Positions 38,928 to 50,232 of a DNA stretch of 64,000 nt are shown piece by piece. The DNA is taken from contig OU342635.1 in NCBI GenBank assembly GCA_910589415.1, positions 10,664,001 to 10,728,000 of the forward strand, in the 5' to 3' direction. The translations under genes and the position numbers were made by a program. The DNA is from Malachius bipustulatus (Eukaryota > Arthropoda > Insecta > Coleoptera > Melyridae). A model generated the notes under the pieces. That model searched no databases. It had not been told where the DNA came from and saw only the letters and a program-made list of their open reading frames with translations. Each line of letters starts with the position of its first letter. The stretch's first letter is position 1.

Positions 38928-41024
38928 CGTTTGCTCTAATTATTATTGTAATTAAATTCAATTTAATTTAATTGTCTTTTAATGAATGTTAATTCTGGGG
39001 AGAGTATGGAGAACCGATTGGATCATGTTCCACTTGCTTTTATTATTGGGGAGTTGATTTTGAGGATGGCCGGCTGTTTTTTTGTATTATTTTTAATTAA
39101 TCCGTTTCAATGTGAACTGTCTTGAGTCTGCTCTAATTTGCTTGTTGTTAATACACTTACGTTATATTTATATTTATAATCGATCACTGTTAGTGTTAGT
39201 AATAATAGGTACGAATGCTATAGAGTATAGAGAAGAAAAAGAAGAAGAATGTATAAGCCGAGGTATAAAACTTTGGATGTAAGTTAGAAAAGATTGGTTC
39301 ACCATATTCTTTCAATAATAATAATAATTTATATGTGTCTGTCTAGGCATTTAATTGTATAAATTCGCCTATTTTTCAGTTAATTATTTAATTAATTCAC
39401 GACCGGGACCGGTTGTTCAAAAAAGTCATCAATCTCTAGTTATCGTAATTATTAATAAATACAGAAAAGAGATAAAAATAAGGTTGAATTAGAGGTTTAT
39501 ATATTTTGAGCAACCGGTTTTTTTAATTATTGTGTTATTATATTTATGAAGTAATTCAACAAACGTTGTTATATATTGTGATGCGATTTATATATTACGT
39601 TTCTAAGAAGGAGCATTTTTATTGAACCTATCCATCCGAGGAAAGCTCCCCTATCTCTGAACTGTTGAAGGAAGAGAAAATTCAATTCTTGACTAGCTTG
39701 TATGGTGGTTGACTTCCTCTTCCAGTGCCTCACAAGGATCAATAATTCTGATTTATACAGAAATAAGAATGTAAGTAACTGTGAAAATTCACTTTTTGCA
39801 TAATTTATTAATGTCATTCACAGGGAGATTCCTCGTATTCCAAATATTTCGATGTTGGAGGGTTAGTGATATTCTTTTGTTTGTGTTATGATACCTTCCA
39901 CTTGTGGAAGATTAATAATTATCAATTCTGTTTTGATTAAATTATTATCTGACCTAACCAACAGCACCTAGAATTCGAGGTGGTATTGGCAACCCTTCAT
40001 CAACAGTTATGTGTCTTTCCTTTTCTTTACCTTTAAAGAATTCACTCCCTAACTCTTTACATTTGAGGTAAAGAAGCCGTAAGTAATGTGAATATTGTAA
40101 ATAATAGAAAATAGGGTTATGTTTGTTATATGTTGGTTTGGTTTTCTTTTGATGTTTTGTTACTTGAATAATAATTGTTCGTGTTATTTAATATTTATAG
40201 AAATTGGAATCCCACCATTTCACACAATAGATTATGGTTGGCAGAAGTTAAGAGTAAGACTTTGCATTGCTTACATTCTTTACGCATTCTTTACAATTAT
40301 TTACATTCTTTACAATATTTATAAAAAACATCCGCGTAAAGAATGAATTCTTTACCGCTTAAGGATAGAGGTAAATTATACGACACATCATTGTTTGACA
40401 GTTACTTTCATTGGAATAAATCCGACTACATCGTTCAGTCTATCACCTCAAATTATTTCATCACACGCTGAGAGAGGTGTATGTGTTTTGTGTGAATAAG
40501 GTTAGTATAAAGATGTTGATGTTGTCATTCGTGACGTCATATCTAGTTCAGCTGACATGACGGGACATCTCAGTGTGCAAAAATCAATATTTAAGTGAGT
40601 GACGTTTTCGAACGCACCCCTAATTTTCATAAAGTTCTGGATCATGCGCGTGATGTGCGTATTCTTTACGGGTAAAGAATTTATTCTTTACATGAACTTT
40701 TTTCGAGGTAAAGAAAGATATGACGTAAATGCTCAGTGTCACTGTCATTACTCATTTTACCAGAGAATGTTATTCATGCGTCAACTTAATGCGTATGCGG
40801 AGTATTATGTTATCGGATCGGCAGTCAGTGTCAGTATTGTCATTGTCATTACTGTCACTATCAGCACGGCATATGCATACGTCATATTGTCGATTTGTCG
40901 GCACTTTAGCAAGGCAAGGAAAGAGGTTAATGTTAATTTAATTATTTTAATTTTAATAATTTTTTATAAAATATTAAAATAGTTGCAGCCAGTTTTAATA
41001 CAAGAATAATAATTGAGAAGAAAA
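38928..41024. other. ABCF3 3' UTR and upstream region of the zinc-finger gene
   Basis: AATAAA at 39454-39459 is a candidate ABCF3 poly(A) signal. No gene is supported between 39,500 and 41,000; open frames at 40119-40346 and 40599-40982 have no recognisable product. The stretch 40023-40715 carries an unusual motif cluster, listed separately. A perfect CRE (TGACGTCA) is at 40532-40539, and TTGCAG at about 40983-40988 may be an acceptor for a 5' UTR intron. Confidence 0.5.
40023..40715. promoter_or_regulatory. Cluster of TTCTTTAC / GTAAAGAA octamers
   Basis: The octamer TTCTTTAC occurs at 40023, 40276, 40287, 40306, 40348, 40662 and 40684, and its complement GTAAAGAA at 40068, 40336, 40672 and 40708. 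A 7-base match TCTTTAC is at 40054. Several copies face each other as near-palindromes (40336/40348 and 40662/40672). Spacing is irregular and the flanks differ, so this is not a tandem repeat. It ends about 310 bp before the zinc-finger ATG. The function is unknown. Confidence 0.6.
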
Positions 41025-42296
41025 ATGAGTGCAAATGAAGCAAATTATCATTGTCCTTCCAGCAATAATTACGATCCCAGTCTCATCAGTACTTTCCCTG
41101 CCGTCAGCGATCAAGTAAAACAGGAGCCCCAGGACTCTTTGTGTGATTTTCAAGTGCAACCCGAAAATGTCACAATAAAAGAAGAAATCGACATCGCCGA
41201 GCATAAACCGGGCTGTGAACCGACATCGTCAAACAAAATCGAATCAAACAAGGAAGAACAGACAAGGTACAATTGTCCGCATTGTCCTTTTACGACCGAC
41301 AAGAAATGCGCCTACGTCTGGCATTGGCACCACGACCCGGAACACCGACAATGCAGCGAAACGTACAAATGCAACGAATGCCCGTTTGAGACGAAGATCG
41401 AAGGGCTCCTCGTCCAGCATTTCAAGCGCGCTCATTGTGCCGCTCTCAGCGTCTATAAATGCGAGGAGTGTTCGTTTATAGCGAAAACGAAGATAAATCT
41501 GATCCGACATTTTAGACGTAAACATGCTGACAAAGGCGAACTGTATAAATGCGATGAGTGTCCTTACGAAACCAAAATGAAAGACGATTTGAGGGGTCAT
41601 TGCGCACGTAATCATGGAAAAATGATTTTCAAATGTGGGGAATGTTCCTTTAAGACGAATCTGAGAGGCGCTTTGACCACGCATTATAAACTTACGCATG
41701 TGAAAGTGTTCAAATGCGAGGAATGCGCTTACGAAACAAAATCTAAAAGTCGTTTTATCCAACATAGAAATGTACACGGAAAAGACCGCAGTGAAGTGAA
41801 CAAATACTACAAATGCAAGGAATGCACCTTTGAAACGAAATATAAAGATTATCTGATCCAACACTACAAGCATAAACATGAAGATGCAGCTGCGACAGTG
41901 TACAAATGCCGGCATTGCTCTTACGAAACTAGACATAAAGGTTTCTTGGACCAGCATTATAAGTTTAACAGGCATGCGAGAGATTCCAAAGTGTATAAAT
42001 GTGGGGAATGCTCCTTTAAAACGAAACATAAATTTAATTTGAGCCATCACTTCAAACATCTACATGCAAATGAAGCTGAAGTGTACAAATGCGAGCACTG
42101 TTCTTTTGAAACGAAATATAAAAATAATCTGACCAAGCATTTCAAGTACAAGCATTCAAAAGAGGCCGAGGTGTACAAATACGAATGTCAGGAATGTTCG
42201 TATGAAACACGAGTTAAACATAATCTGGCCACTCATTTCAAGCGAAATCATGCAAAAGAAACAACAAAGACAAAAGAAAACAAGAATGATAAATGA
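41025..42296 (+). CDS. Intronless C2H2 zinc-finger protein, about 11 fingers
   Basis: A single open frame of 423 residues starts at ATG 41025; an in-frame extension to 41013 has no ATG. Residues 1-80 are acidic and disordered, with two sumoylation-type sites (VKQE at Lys32, IKEE at Lys52), common in zinc-finger repressors. Residues from about 82 to 412 hold eleven fingers, mostly YKCxEC-(S/P)(F/Y)ETK-x-K-x2-L-x2-H(F/Y)K-x3-H, spaced by short acidic linkers ending in VYKC rather than TGEKP. The first finger (CPHC, then WHWHH) is aberrant. The family is a rapidly expanding arthropod type resembling REST/Charlatan-like arrays, so it is probably a DNA-binding nuclear factor. Orthology cannot be assigned from the sequence. 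A hAT MITE starts only 29 bp after the stop. Confidence 0.88.
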   Translation: MSANEANYHCPSSNNYDPSLISTFPAVSDQVKQEPQDSLCDFQVQPENVTIKEEIDIAEHKPGCEPTSSNKIESNKEEQTRYNCPHCPFTTDKKCAYVWHWHHDPEHRQCSETYKCNECPFETKIEGLLVQHFKRAHCAALSVYKCEECSFIAKTKINLIRHFRRKHADKGELYKCDECPYETKMKDDLRGHCARNHGKMIFKCGECSFKTNLRGALTTHYKLTHVKVFKCEECAYETKSKSRFIQHRNVHGKDRSEVNKYYKCKECTFETKYKDYLIQHYKHKHEDAAATVYKCRHCSYETRHKGFLDQHYKFNRHARDSKVYKCGECSFKTKHKFNLSHHFKHLHANEAEVYKCEHCSFETKYKNNLTKHFKYKHSKEAEVYKYECQECSYETRVKHNLATHFKRNHAKETTKTKENKNDK

Positions 42297-42325
42297 CTGG
42301 CAAGAAAGCTGAAGAACTGTAGATG

Positions 42326-42833
42326 CAGAGCTGGGCACGAATACTGAAAAGAGTACTCGTTAATAATTCGAGTAAGAATACTCGGGAAATGTACTCGTAA
42401 GTACTTTCGCACTGACTGGCGGACGAGTACGAGTAGTTTTACTCATGCGCATGATCGATCAAGTAAACAAGGTTTTATTTTACTAATCAGTGCGCTGCCT
42501 ATGACGTCAGGCTTGTGAGAGCTAAATACGACCCGGTAGTAATTAATATAGTAAGTAATAATAACATAAATATTTCTCTATTCTGTCTGAAACAAAAATT
42601 TACTTTGACGACTTTGTTAGTTTTATTTTTCATTACTTCTTTTGATTTGAAGTTAGAATGATGATTGATTGAGAGGATTGACTGAACTTAATTTGTACAG
42701 TGACACTAGTGACAGTGACAATGCAAGTACGCAGGACAGTGAACTCGGTTTCAGATGGGTTCCCTGCTGACGACATGACGTCATTTCTACCCGTATTTCA
42801 CGAGTAAAGTACTCGAGTACATGACCAGCTCTG
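42326..42833. mobile_element. hAT-type MITE, copy 1
   Basis: The ends are CAGAGCTGGGCACGA and its inverted partner CATGACCAGCTCTG. The flanking 8-mers TGTAGATG (42318-42325) and AGTAGATG (42834-42841) match at 7 of 8 positions, the hAT-length duplication. Many ACTCG/CGAGT pentamers lie just inside both ends, like transposase-binding subterminal repeats. There is no transposase. It sits in the probable 3' UTR of the zinc-finger gene, whose next AATAAA is at 42888-42893. Confidence 0.82.
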
Positions 42834-42841
42834 AGTAGATG

Positions 42842-44339
42842 TGATGAAAAATCTATGGAATTTTTTATTTATTATTAAATAAGAAAAAATAAAAATGTTG
42901 TATTGTTTTTTTTTTGCTGTTGTGTTTATGATCTTCAATTATTATTAGTTGGTTATTTTTTTATAAAATGAAATTAAATGTATTTCCAACTCTAGCAGTA
43001 TTAAATCATGCAACGAGCAAGTTCTCGAATCCATAATTATTATTGGAGTGGAGCGACTTACGTACGTTAGTTAATTTAAAACTGATGCTCCCTTTGAAAA
43101 AAAATCCTATCTCCATCTAGAGTTTTGATTTTAAAAAGTAAATATTCATAAAGCTAGCTAAAAACCGAAAAGCTAGAGCTCCAAATAATAAAAAAAATAA
43201 GAACTATCAATCTATTTAAAACAACTGATATAGCCCCGAGGATTGTAAAGTTAACACTCATACTAAATCCATGGCTGTAGATTCAAGAATTTTATTGCTG
43301 GTGAAAAATACCCACATTGACTATATAATACAGTTACCATGTGAAAAAATAACTTTTCTATTTCAAAGTCACTTTCAAATCCTTCAACACCCGGATTTGG
43401 CAGTTTTCAATAAAACGTAATGCGCATTATCATCGGCTATAGCAATCACAAATGTTTAATATTTTTATTTACCGAATTTAACCTCAAACAAACTAACTAC
43501 AATAAACGGTAAGACTGCTGCTGTCAATAATTAGGAGTTTGTCCATTTCAAATAATTAATAGACAAATGATTGTAGTTGCATCATAATCGGTTTAATACT
43601 ATTAATACCAATTCCACAATTTCAAAGGGTCTATGATTTACGCTTGAAATTACTATAAGGTTCACAACTGTTATTTTATCATCATCTGCTCGGTTGCCAA
43701 CTCAATTTTAATTAGCTTGATTGAAGTGCAAAAACTAACGTTATAAGAGATAACGTACAAATTTTCTAGAAATTAGACAATTGGAAAACAGTGGGTAGTA
43801 GCCTCCAAGAAGGATAAACTAATTAAAATTACTAAACAAACACAAACATCGAACAAAAACTATTCAATCACGATTTCATGTTATAATTATTGCTACCGTG
43901 TCGTATCGTATGTGGCTGTCACAAGCCTGACGTCATAGGCCGCGTTCCGACATATCTTGTTTATTTTTTGTAGCACCTTCTTACTTCTTGTACTCTATGC
44001 CTTCGCGCAAGCCCAGTCAATAATGTTATTTCGTACTTGTCAGTTCCTGCTGGTTTATGATTTTGTAATTTAATTTTAATTTCTCGTTCTCCTAGCATGT
44101 GGCATGTAATTGTTATTTTTAATTTTAATTGTGTGGTTTGCTGGTTACATCCACCATCTCCAACGGAAAGGGAGGTTTACCCTCCGCTTTAAAAAAATTT
44201 ATTAAAGAAGTTTTGTAGCTTGAAACATTAGAAAAAAAATAGGTGATTATCATATTGGTGGCAATTTATTGTAACCTAACAATAAATTAATTATTAATCG
44301 ACTAATAATTATTAATGAATCGAATTTTGCAGGGTTGAA
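42842..44339. other. Spacer before RRN3, with a hAT MITE fragment
   Basis: There is no gene here. At about 43890-43955 a fragment (CACAAGCCTGACGTCATAGG and flanks) matches the interior of the two hAT MITEs, so it is a truncated third copy or an origin of that interior. The end, TTTTGCAG at 44325-44332, looks like a splice acceptor 7 bases before the RRN3 ATG, so RRN3 probably has a non-coding first exon upstream that I could not locate. Confidence 0.5.
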
Positions 44340-47300
44340 ATGTCGGTGTACTCGGCCCGAACGTCGACGTCCCGACGTTCCGGCGCCTCGATCCTGCGGA
44401 AGTCGACGTCCCTGAAGAGCAGGATCAGCCAGATCGTGAACACCCCGAGCAAGGTGAGGTTCGAGCTGCCACACGCCAGGAAGGTGGAAGCCATCCTCTC
44501 GGACTACCTCGCTTCGGACGAGAACAAGAGAGACTACGAACGTTTCGTGTGCACCATCAGGGACTCGGAACTCCTCGAGGAGGACGTGCTATCGCTGTTG
44601 AAAGAGGCCAACGACTGTATCGTGCTGTTGAATAGTAAACTGAAACTGTTCGTGGAGGCCATCGTCAACATCGCGTGGCTCGGTTTTAGTGAAAAGGTGC
44701 ACAAACAGTATCGGAACTTCATCGTTAATGTACTGTCCGCTCATAATTATCACTCGAAGTTGGTTATCGAACGATTGGTCGATTTGTTTGCTGATGGTGA
44801 GATTTTTCTTTAATTAATTAATTAATTAGCAAATTGGGAGGTAGGTCGAGGGATGCTGTCCTGGCAATCGGATCAAGCAACTTATCTAAACTTCAGGGAC
44901 AGTTTTGTCTTTTTTTTTTCTTTACAATGGGTTTGTGTTGAAGGTGACTAGAACGTGACTAGGTGACTAGAAAGACAAACATACAGAAGTTGTAAGTGTA
45001 CAGAGCATCATCAATTCACTAACAAGTTCGTATGTTTGTACAAAATTTAACTCTTCTGATTGGTTATCTGTGAATACCCCCAGTAAAATTTCAGAATGTT
45101 ATGCAATATTGTTGGTAATTTCCAGATTTATGTTGTCTATTCTGTTGGTAGTCTGTGGTCCTGTGGTTTTATAATACAACTGTCAAACCACAACAATTAT
45201 TGTCAAATCATTGTAATAGATTTTTTGCATTAATGTTAATTTTGACCAATATTGATGTTATTTAAAAAAAAAAAATCGAGAAAATTGAGTTTGAAATATC
45301 ATAAAAATTGACCACAAATGACCATAATGTCCTGTTAAATTTACCAAATTGACAGATTCATAGAACTAACAATCATCATGTTGTTCAACATTGCCAGATC
45401 TGTTTTTATTACTTATATCTTATGATGTAATATTATTTGGTGATATTAGCAATGGTGTATAGAAATTTTCCAAAAAATTGAAGTGATTAAGTTAAGAGTA
45501 AGGCTAATTTATTTATTCATTTATTCAATTATTTAGACCACATAAAAAACTATTACTATTGTATTCAGTTATAAGTAACAAAACAACAACAATAAACATC
45601 TACATAAATCCTTACACATTTTCTACAAAGTTACATTAATAATCAGTAGTTCACAATGCGGTAACAGTAATACTGCAAGGAGGTATTATAATACCTGTAC
45701 GCAGTAGTGGCCTGAGTACACACAGTGTATAATACTATATAGGTACTCAAATGAGAACATTTCTAGATTTTTCTGTTACCAAATTCCAATTTTAACAGCT
45801 TTGACACCTAATTCTATCAAATGCTTCGTCAAATAATGTCATCGTTTGATTATTTTTGCAGCCTCAACTTTGGACGAGTGGCCCGACGGCGTCCCCATCG
45901 AAACCGACACCGTGAAATGTTCCAAAGTGCACGCGGTCCTGAAAACGGTCCTCAACAAAATTCCCATGTAAGTCACGTTTGTTTTGTTTATTTCACAAAT
46001 TGTTTACTTTATTTCAAATTATTATAATTTCAGGTGTAAAATGCTCCTGCCTAAGATCGTGGCGAAAAAGTATCCCTTCTACAAACGACCGACACATCTG
46101 CACGAGTACCAACTGTACAACGTCCTACGAATAACCGAATACTCGCCGACGGTACGCTCCGACGTGCTCTACTCTGTGATCTCAAAGTGAGGTTATAACA
46201 ACCCCTTAATTTCTACTAACATTAACGGTGTGATTGTTTCAAGGTTGGTAATGATGGACGTCAACATCAAAGCCGACGAGATAGCTCTCCTCTCGATGGA
46301 CGTGGACGAAGCCGATGACGTTCCTAAACGTTACGAGGTGTCTGGCGTCGCGCACACCCTCGATGTCTGCCTGTGTCGCATCTTCGAGTACACGAACGAA
46401 ATGTGCCACGTTTCGTCCGACGAGATCAACTGGGAAAACCTGAAGGGACTCTACCAGGACCTGTTGCTGATCTTCGACTCGGTCCTGTTGCCGACTCGCA
46501 CGAGACACGTCCAGTTTGTCATGTTCGTCCTGTGCAGTTTCAAGCCGCTGCTCGGCCAGTGCTTCCTCGACTATCTCTGGAAGAAGGTGTGCAGTCCGAA
46601 CGTGGCTCAGGTGCTCAGACAAGCGGCCGTCACTTACATCGCCAGCTTTCTGGCCAGGGCCACTTATCTACCTTTGAGGTTAGGGTTGTTTTAATGGCTC
46701 TAGAAAAAGTAAATTTGAGATTTTTTATTTTTTCCAGCTTAGTGAAAGAGTTCCTGAAGGAGATGTCCGATTGGATACACACGTACATCTCGGCAAACGA
46801 TTGCCCGGAATCGGTGAGTCCCGATCTGAGGGTTCACATGGTCTTCTATTCGATCTGTCAAGCGGTCTTTCATCTGATTTCGGTCCTGCATAAGTCCCTG
46901 GTGAAGACGAAAAAAAGTGAGTCCCTTTCGATTGTTTATTGTTTGACAATATGGTTGTTGAGTTTCATTTTTCGTATTTTCCAGGAATGGTGTTTATTAG
47001 AAGTCTGAACTTATCGAAGATGGTGCACTGCCATCTGAACCCGTTGAGGGTGTGTCATCCGAGCGTGGTGCAAGATTTCGCCTCGGTGACCCGGCAGTAC
47101 GGACTCGTCTATTGCTACACGATCCTGGAACAGAACGCCAGACAGGCCCTCCCGACTATTTATCAGGACGATAAAGGGGCCGTGGTCGTTAACGATGACT
47201 TGCTGCCCGACTATTTCCCCTTTGATCCGTACCTCTTGCCCAGGTGCGCCCCCCGAATTTATTTAACTAATCCAATTTATTATTATTATTATTTTTCTTT

Positions 47301-47367
47301 CAGGTCCGGAAAGTATATCCATCCGTATTACAGAGAGCAGCCTTTGATTCATCCTAATGACACTTAA
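44340..47367 (+). CDS. RRN3: RRN3 (TIF-IA), RNA polymerase I initiation factor
   Basis: Seven exons: 44340-44796, 45862-45967, 46034-46186, 46244-46678, 46738-46916, 46985-47243, 47304-47367. They join in frame to 550 residues plus TAA. RRN3 bridges RNA polymerase I to the promoter-bound SL1/core factor and couples rRNA synthesis to growth. It is a HEAT-repeat protein of the RRN3 family. Diagnostic segments are LLPTRTRHVQFVMFVLCSF, RQAAVTYIASFLARA, FYSICQAVFH, LNPLRVCHPSVV and FFPFDP-like YFPFDPYLLPRS. The central acidic insert between the two HEAT halves is short here (MDVDEADDVP). The N-terminus is Ser/Arg-rich, with likely phosphosites. The length is somewhat under the roughly 650 of human RRN3, mainly in the acidic loop and tail. 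The 3' end is duplicated in inverted orientation downstream. Confidence 0.95.
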
Positions 47368-47747
47368 ATAATTGAAGGATGGGAGATTTTTTTAGATATC
47401 GTCATCGTGATGTTTGTAATTTTCTTTTTTTCACACAAGTTTGAGATTTTCGAAATTGAAGTTTCGTCGATTATAATTTTTTTACACGTTTCTAAGATGG
47501 CAATGAAAGTTGACACCCCGTTACATTAATTATTGACTCTGATCTGTTGATTCAGTTAATTTTGAGCCTTGATCCGAAGCTTTAAGAAGCAACAGTCGTA
47601 AAGCTTTGAGAATATGAGCATAAATAGGATAGGAATGATATGATATTGTCTGAGGAGGAATTAATGTGAAAATTAAGGGCTGTGACTTCCTGTCTTTTGA
47701 TTTGAGGACCAGTTGAAGCTGTTGTACCGTTTTATTGTTTGAAAATG

Positions 47748-47753
47748 AATAAA
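47748..47753 (+). terminator. RRN3 poly(A) signal
   Basis: AATAAA lies 381 bases after the RRN3 stop, within the block that is duplicated inverted downstream (the mirrored signal is near 50264-50269). Cleavage would fall just at the edge of the duplicated block. Confidence 0.5.
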
Positions 47754-47929
47754 ATGTAATATTTAATTGAGATCGTTTTATTTCTCAGCATTTTCCTTTA
47801 TTTCACAGTATGTGTTACTCAAAATTGTGTATAAATTATCACCAGACAGCTCTTCAGAGTAAAGTGTATGAAACAGACATTTATTCTATGAAAAGTTGTA
47901 TAAATGATCGCATTTTTTTCTTGTCCTAA

Positions 47930-50045
47930 CTATATATACCTCCTCGCAACTTCTAAACGCAAAATAACAGGAGCCATGTTGAAGAAACGTTGTACACATG
48001 ATCGCATTTTTCTCTTGGCCTAACTATATACCTCCTCACTAATTCTAGCCTCCTATTAACAGGAGCCATGTTGGAGGGAAAGTTGTATACATGATATACC
48101 TCCTCACAACTTCTAAACGCAAAATGACAGGAGCCGTGTTGAAGAAAAATTGTACACATGATCGCATTTTTCTCTTGGCCTAACTATATACCTCCTCACT
48201 AGTTCTAGCCTCCTATTAACAGGAGCCATGTTGAAGAAAAATTGTACACATGATCGCATTTTTCTCTTGGCCTAACTATATACCTCCTCACTAGTTCTAG
48301 CCTCCTATTAACAGGAGCCATGTTGGAGGGAAAGTTGTATATACATGATATACCTCCTCACAACTTCTAAACGCAAAATGACAGGAGCCATGTTGAAGAA
48401 AAATTGTACACATGATCGCATTTTTCTCTTGGCCTAACTATATACCTCCTCACTAGTTCTAGCCTCCTATTAACAGGAGCCATGTTGGAGGGAAAGTTGT
48501 ATACATGATATACCTCCTCACAACTTCTAAACGCAAAATGACAGGAGCCATGTTGAAGAAAAATTATGTACACATGATCGCATTTTTCTCTTGGCCGAAC
48601 TATATACCTCCTCACTAGTTCTAGCCTCCTATTAACAGGAGCCATGTTGGAGGGAAAGTTGTATACATGATATACCTCCTCACAACTTCTAAACGCAAAA
48701 TGACAGGAGCCATGTTGAAGAAAAATTGTACACATGATCGCATTTTTCTCTTGGCCTAACTATATACCTCCTCACTAGTTCTAGCCTCCTATAACAGGAG
48801 CCATGTTGGAGGGAAAGTTGTATACATGATATACCTCCTCACAACTTCTAAACGCAAAATGACAGGAGCCATGTTGAAGAAACGTTGTACACATGATAGC
48901 ATTTTTCTCTTGGCCTAACTATATACCTCCTCACTAGTTCTAGCCTCCTATTAACAGGAGCCATGTTGGAGGGAAAGTTGTATACATGATATACCTCCTC
49001 ACAACTTCTAAACGCAAAATGACAGGAGCCGTGTTGAAGAAAAATTGTACACATGATCGCATTTTTCTCTTGGCCTAACTATATACCTCCTCACTAGTTC
49101 TAGCCTCCTATTAACAGGAGCCATGTTGAAGAAAAATTGTACACATGATCGCATTTTTCTCTTGGCCTAACTATATACCTCCTCACTAGTTCTAGCCTCC
49201 TATTAACAGGAGCCATGTTGGAGGGAAAGTTGTATATACATGATATACCTCCTCACAACTTCTAAACGCAAAATGACAGGAGCCATGTTGAAGAAAAATT
49301 GTACACATGATCGCATTTTTCTCTTGGCCTAACTATATACCTCCTCACTAGTTCTAGCCTCCTATTAACAGGAGCCATGTTGGAGGGAAAGTTGTATACA
49401 TGATATACCTCCTCACAACTTCTAAACGCAAAATGACAGGAGCCATGTTGAAGAAAAATTATGTACACATGATCGCATTTTTCTCTTGGCCGAACTATAT
49501 ACCTCCTCACTAGTTCTAGCCTCCTATTAACAGGAGCCATGTTGGAGGGAAAGTTGTATACATGATATACCTCCTCACAACTTCTAAACGCAAAATGACA
49601 GGAGCCATGTTGAAGAAAAATTGTACACATGATCGCATTTTTCTCTTGGCCTAACTATATACCTCCTCACTAGTTCTAGCCTCCTATAACAGGAGCCATG
49701 TTGGAGGGAAAGTTGTATACATGATATACCTCCTCACAACTTCTAAACGCAAAATGACAGGAGCCATGTTGAAGAAACGTTGTACACATGATAGCATTTT
49801 TCTCTTGGCCTAACTATATACCTCCTCACTAGTCCTAGCCTCCTATTAACAGGAGCCATGTTGGAGGGAAAGTTGTATACATGATATACCTCCTCACAAC
49901 TTCTAGACGCAAAATGACAGGAGCCATGTTGAAGGAAAGTTGTACACATGATCGCATTTTTCTCTTGGCCTAACTATATACCTCCTCACTAGTCCTAGCC
50001 TCCTATTAACAGGAGCCATGTTGGAGGGAAAGTTGTATACATGAT
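47930..50045. repeat. Higher-order satellite (about 160-bp dimer, about 895-bp super-unit)
   Basis: Two related monomers alternate: A, about 91 bp (GATCGCATTTTTCTCTTGGC, CTCACTAGTTCTAGCCTCC), and B, about 68 bp (TTGGAGGGAAAGTTGTATAC, CTTCTAAACGCAAAATGACA). Both end in AGGAGCCATGTT. Rare variants recur exactly about 895 bp apart: GTTGTATATACATG near 48336 and 49231, AAATTATGTACAC near 48564 and 49459, CTCCTATAACAGG near 48787 and 49682. So a super-unit of several dimers has been duplicated whole. Minus-strand frames of 66-122 codons persist because the dimer length is about a multiple of three; I do not regard them as genes. Confidence 0.9.
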
Positions 50046-50232
50046 CGCATTTTTCATTTTCCGTAGTGTTCAGCGAGATTTTATATTTGTGTATCAGGAA
50101 CACAGAAGTGTAAGGAGGTTTTCCATTCTATTTCCTAGCGAGATTTTATATTTGTATTTGGGTATCGGTATCAGGAACTCAGAAGTGTGAAGGAGTATAA
50201 GGAAGAGAAAATGGGCCAGATCCGAGAATTTT

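Noticed and set aside
41244..42059. 271-codon open frame antisense to the zinc-finger gene
   Set aside because: It is the mirror of the repetitive finger codons; the sense strand has clear C2H2 structure.
47953..50103. Series of minus-strand open frames of 66-122 codons with near-identical peptides
   Set aside because: They lie wholly in the satellite; the frame stays open because the dimer is about a multiple of three bases. No promoter, splice or homology evidence.
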